A stretch of 64,000 nt of DNA from assembly GCF_000373365.1 (NCBI RefSeq), contig NZ_KB891241.1, forward strand, positions 186,001-250,000. The letters run 5' to 3'. Positions 62,505-64,000 of this stretch are shown here, piece by piece. The position numbers and the translations under genes were made by a program. The notes beneath the pieces are model-generated. The model saw only the letters and a list, made by a program, of their open reading frames with translations, had not been told where the DNA came from and searched no databases. This stretch comes from Parafrankia discariae. Lineage in GTDB: Bacteria; Actinomycetota; Actinomycetes; Frankiales; Frankiaceae. Positions within the stretch are counted from its first letter, which is position 1. Each line of letters begins with the position of its first letter.

Positions 62505-64000
62505 GTGGAACTGCGCGACTATATGCGCGTCCTGCGTCGAAGCTGGTTGCTCGTACTGACCTGCGTCGTGTTGGGAGGTCTGCTCGCGGCCGGCCTGAAC
62601 TGGCGGGCGGACCGGGTCTACGCGGCCACGGTGACCATGGTGGTGTCGTCGTCCGACAACGGTGCGGACGCGGCCTCGGCGTACCAGGGCAGCCTGCTCT
62701 CCGCGCAACGGGTGAAGTCCTACGCCAACCTCGTGGCGAGCGACCGGGTCGCCGAGGCGGTGATCGACCAGCTGAAGCTCGACGTCAGCCCGTCCGAGCT
62801 GCGCGGGCGCATCCAGGCGCAGGCCGTCCCGGACACCGTCCTGCTGCGCGCCGTCGTGCGGGACGTCGACCCGCGCCGGGCGCAGTCGATCGCGGACGCG
62901 GTCGGCGAGACGTTCTCCGAGGCGGTGGCCCGCATCGAGCGGCCGGCCGCGGACGAGCCGCCGACGGTGCGGGTCAGCGTCTGGGAGCACGCCAAGCTCC
63001 CCACCGTTCCGGTCTCGCCGCAGCCGGTGCGCAACATCGCGCTCGGCGTGCTGCTCGGCCTGCTGATCAGCATCGGCGCCGCCTTCCTGCGGCACCGGCT
63101 GGACACCAGCATCTCCGGCGAGGTGGACGCCGCCGGCGTCACCGGCCTGCCGAACCTGGCGATGATCAATTTTGACTCGAGCTCCGGGCGGCGACCGCTG
63201 ATCCTGCACACCGGCCCGCATACGCCGCGCGCCGAGTCGTTCCGCCAGCTCCGCACCAACCTGCAGTTCGTGGACGTCGACACCGCTCCCCGGTCGATCC
63301 TCGTCAGCAGCTCGGTGCCGGGGGAGGGCAAAACCAGTACCGTCTGCAATCTTTCCATCACGCTGGCGCAGGGTGGTGCCCGGGTGTGCCTGGTCGAGGG
63401 CGACCTGCGCCGGCCGTCCTTCGGCGAGTACCTGGGCATCGAGTCCGCGGCCGGGCTGACGTCGGTGCTGATCGGCGCGGCCGACCTCGACGACGTGCTC
63501 CAGCCCTGGGGTGAGGGCCGGGTCGGCGACGGCCGGATCGAGGTGCTGCCGAGCGGGCCGATTCCGCCCAACCCGAGCGAGCTGCTCGGCTCCCGCAACA
63601 TGTCCGACCTGATCGAGGTGCTCTACTCCCGCTTCGACATCGTCCTCATCGACGCGCCGCCGCTGTTGCCCGTCACCGACGCCGCGGTGCTGTCCACCCG
63701 GGTGGACGGCACCCTGCTGGTCGCCCGGGTCGGCCGGACCCGGCGCGAGCAGCTCCGCCGGGCCGCGGAGGCGCTGCGGGCGGTCGACGCGCGGATGATC
63801 GGAACCGTCCTCAACATGGTGCCGATGAAGGGGCTGAACGCCCACTACTACGGGCGGTACGAGAGCTACGCGCCGCGCGCCCGGCACGCGCGCGTGCCCG
63901 CGGCGAACCGGGCCCGCACGCCAGCCGCCCCCGACCGCGGCCTGCGTCCGGCCGGCAGCCGATCCGCGGCGACCGCCGGCAAGGCCGCCGTTCCAGCCCC
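62505..64000 (+). CDS. Wzz-type chain-length regulator fused to BY-kinase, 5' part
   Basis: The gene runs off the window end; 498 codons are visible. It combines polysaccharide co-polymerase and bacterial tyrosine kinase, controlling export and length of a surface polysaccharide. The N-terminus MELRDYMRVLRRSWLLVLTC leads into a first membrane helix. An extracytoplasmic part (about 35-175) and a second helix (about 178-200) follow. The kinase domain has Walker A SSVPGEGKTST (Lys276), Walker A' LVEGDLRRP (Asp300) and Walker B IVLIDAPPLLPVTDA (Asp383). A Tyr-containing tail (AHYYGRYESYAP) is the likely autophosphorylation site. The GTG at 62505 has GGGAGGGTGG about 8 bp upstream. It is divergent from the CapD-like gene. 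Confidence 0.93.
   Translation, partial: MELRDYMRVLRRSWLLVLTCVVLGGLLAAGLNWRADRVYAATVTMVVSSSDNGADAASAYQGSLLSAQRVKSYANLVASDRVAEAVIDQLKLDVSPSELRGRIQAQAVPDTVLLRAVVRDVDPRRAQSIADAVGETFSEAVARIERPAADEPPTVRVSVWEHAKLPTVPVSPQPVRNIALGVLLGLLISIGAAFLRHRLDTSISGEVDAAGVTGLPNLAMINFDSSSGRRPLILHTGPHTPRAESFRQLRTNLQFVDVDTAPRSILVSSSVPGEGKTSTVCNLSITLAQGGARVCLVEGDLRRPSFGEYLGIESAAGLTSVLIGAADLDDVLQPWGEGRVGDGRIEVLPSGPIPPNPSELLGSRNMSDLIEVLYSRFDIVLIDAPPLLPVTDAAVLSTRVDGTLLVARVGRTRREQLRRAAEALRAVDARMIGTVLNMVPMKGLNAHYYGRYESYAPRARHARVPAANRARTPAAPDRGLRPAGSRSAATAGKAAVPA

Noticed and set aside
62376-63887. Long minus-strand frame opposite the Wzz/BY-kinase gene
   Set aside because: His/Gln/Arg-rich antisense shadow; the plus strand encodes an unmistakable BY-kinase that stays open to the window end.

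Overview
This is a 64 kb stretch of a very GC-rich actinobacterial chromosome. The marker genes are typical of Actinobacteria: sepH, lsr2, a DUF7455 zinc protein, ppgK, a class II nrdJ paired with nrdR, CGAAC-N4-GTTCG SOS boxes and a fasR-fabD-fabH-acpP-fabF-accD cluster. The order miaA-dapF-hflX-lexA/LysM-nrdR ... principal sigma ... DUF7455 ... sepH ... ppgK matches the conserved lexA/sigA neighbourhood of actinobacteria. The extreme GC content, several decayed genes and many 15-18 bp tandem repeats fit Frankia or a close relative; the genus is an inference, the phylum is secure.

Region 1 (1-11 kb) is housekeeping. It holds the 3' end of miaA, a degenerate EAL-domain protein, dapF and hflX. 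lexA is divergent from a LysM membrane protein, with two LexA boxes between them. nrdR follows, preceded by an NrdR-box-like site and three evenly spaced DnaA-box-like sites, then nrdJ. Region 2 (11-17 kb) is a decayed hipA, a GNAT acetyltransferase, a GH63/MGH1-like glycosidase and the principal sigma factor, which has an ECF-type (GGAAT-N18-GTT) promoter motif upstream.

Region 3 (17-28.4 kb) is the most unusual. A degenerate acetoacetyl-CoA synthetase lacks its C-terminal domain and most of its ATP loop. It is divergent from three translationally coupled genes: an AcuC deacetylase, a GNAT-first Pat-type protein acetyltransferase, and a 1400-residue PAS-PAS-GAF-GAF-PP2C-HATPase protein. This suggests a link between lysine acetylation and partner-switching control of a sigma factor. 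An ABC ATPase follows.

Region 4 (28-44 kb) holds a NYN-domain nuclease, lsr2, an aminopeptidase P, a frameshifted CaiB/BaiF pseudogene, an LCP cell-wall ligase, a YihY-family membrane protein, a DUF7455 protein, an unusually long sepH, ppgK and a coupled moaA-mobA-DUF6457 set. Region 5 (44-49.7 kb) is a lipoprotein next to an FtsH-like membrane protease with an unusual insertion, an MFS exporter, and a truncated DUF222 gene with a perfect SOS box. Region 6 (49.9-57 kb) is the type II fatty-acid synthesis cluster under a FasR-like regulator. Region 7 (57-64 kb) is cell envelope: a lytic transglycosylase lipoprotein, a CX5R phosphatase, a NeuD-like acyltransferase, a nucleotide-sugar epimerase lacking its YxxxK lysine, a CapD-like dehydratase, and a Wzz/BY-kinase fusion running off the end.

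Transcription units are often separated by perfect 15-17 bp inverted repeats without long T-tracts. Starts were chosen from ribosome binding sites, gene overlaps and family N-termini; many are GTG. No tRNA, rRNA, CRISPR array or intact insertion sequence was seen.
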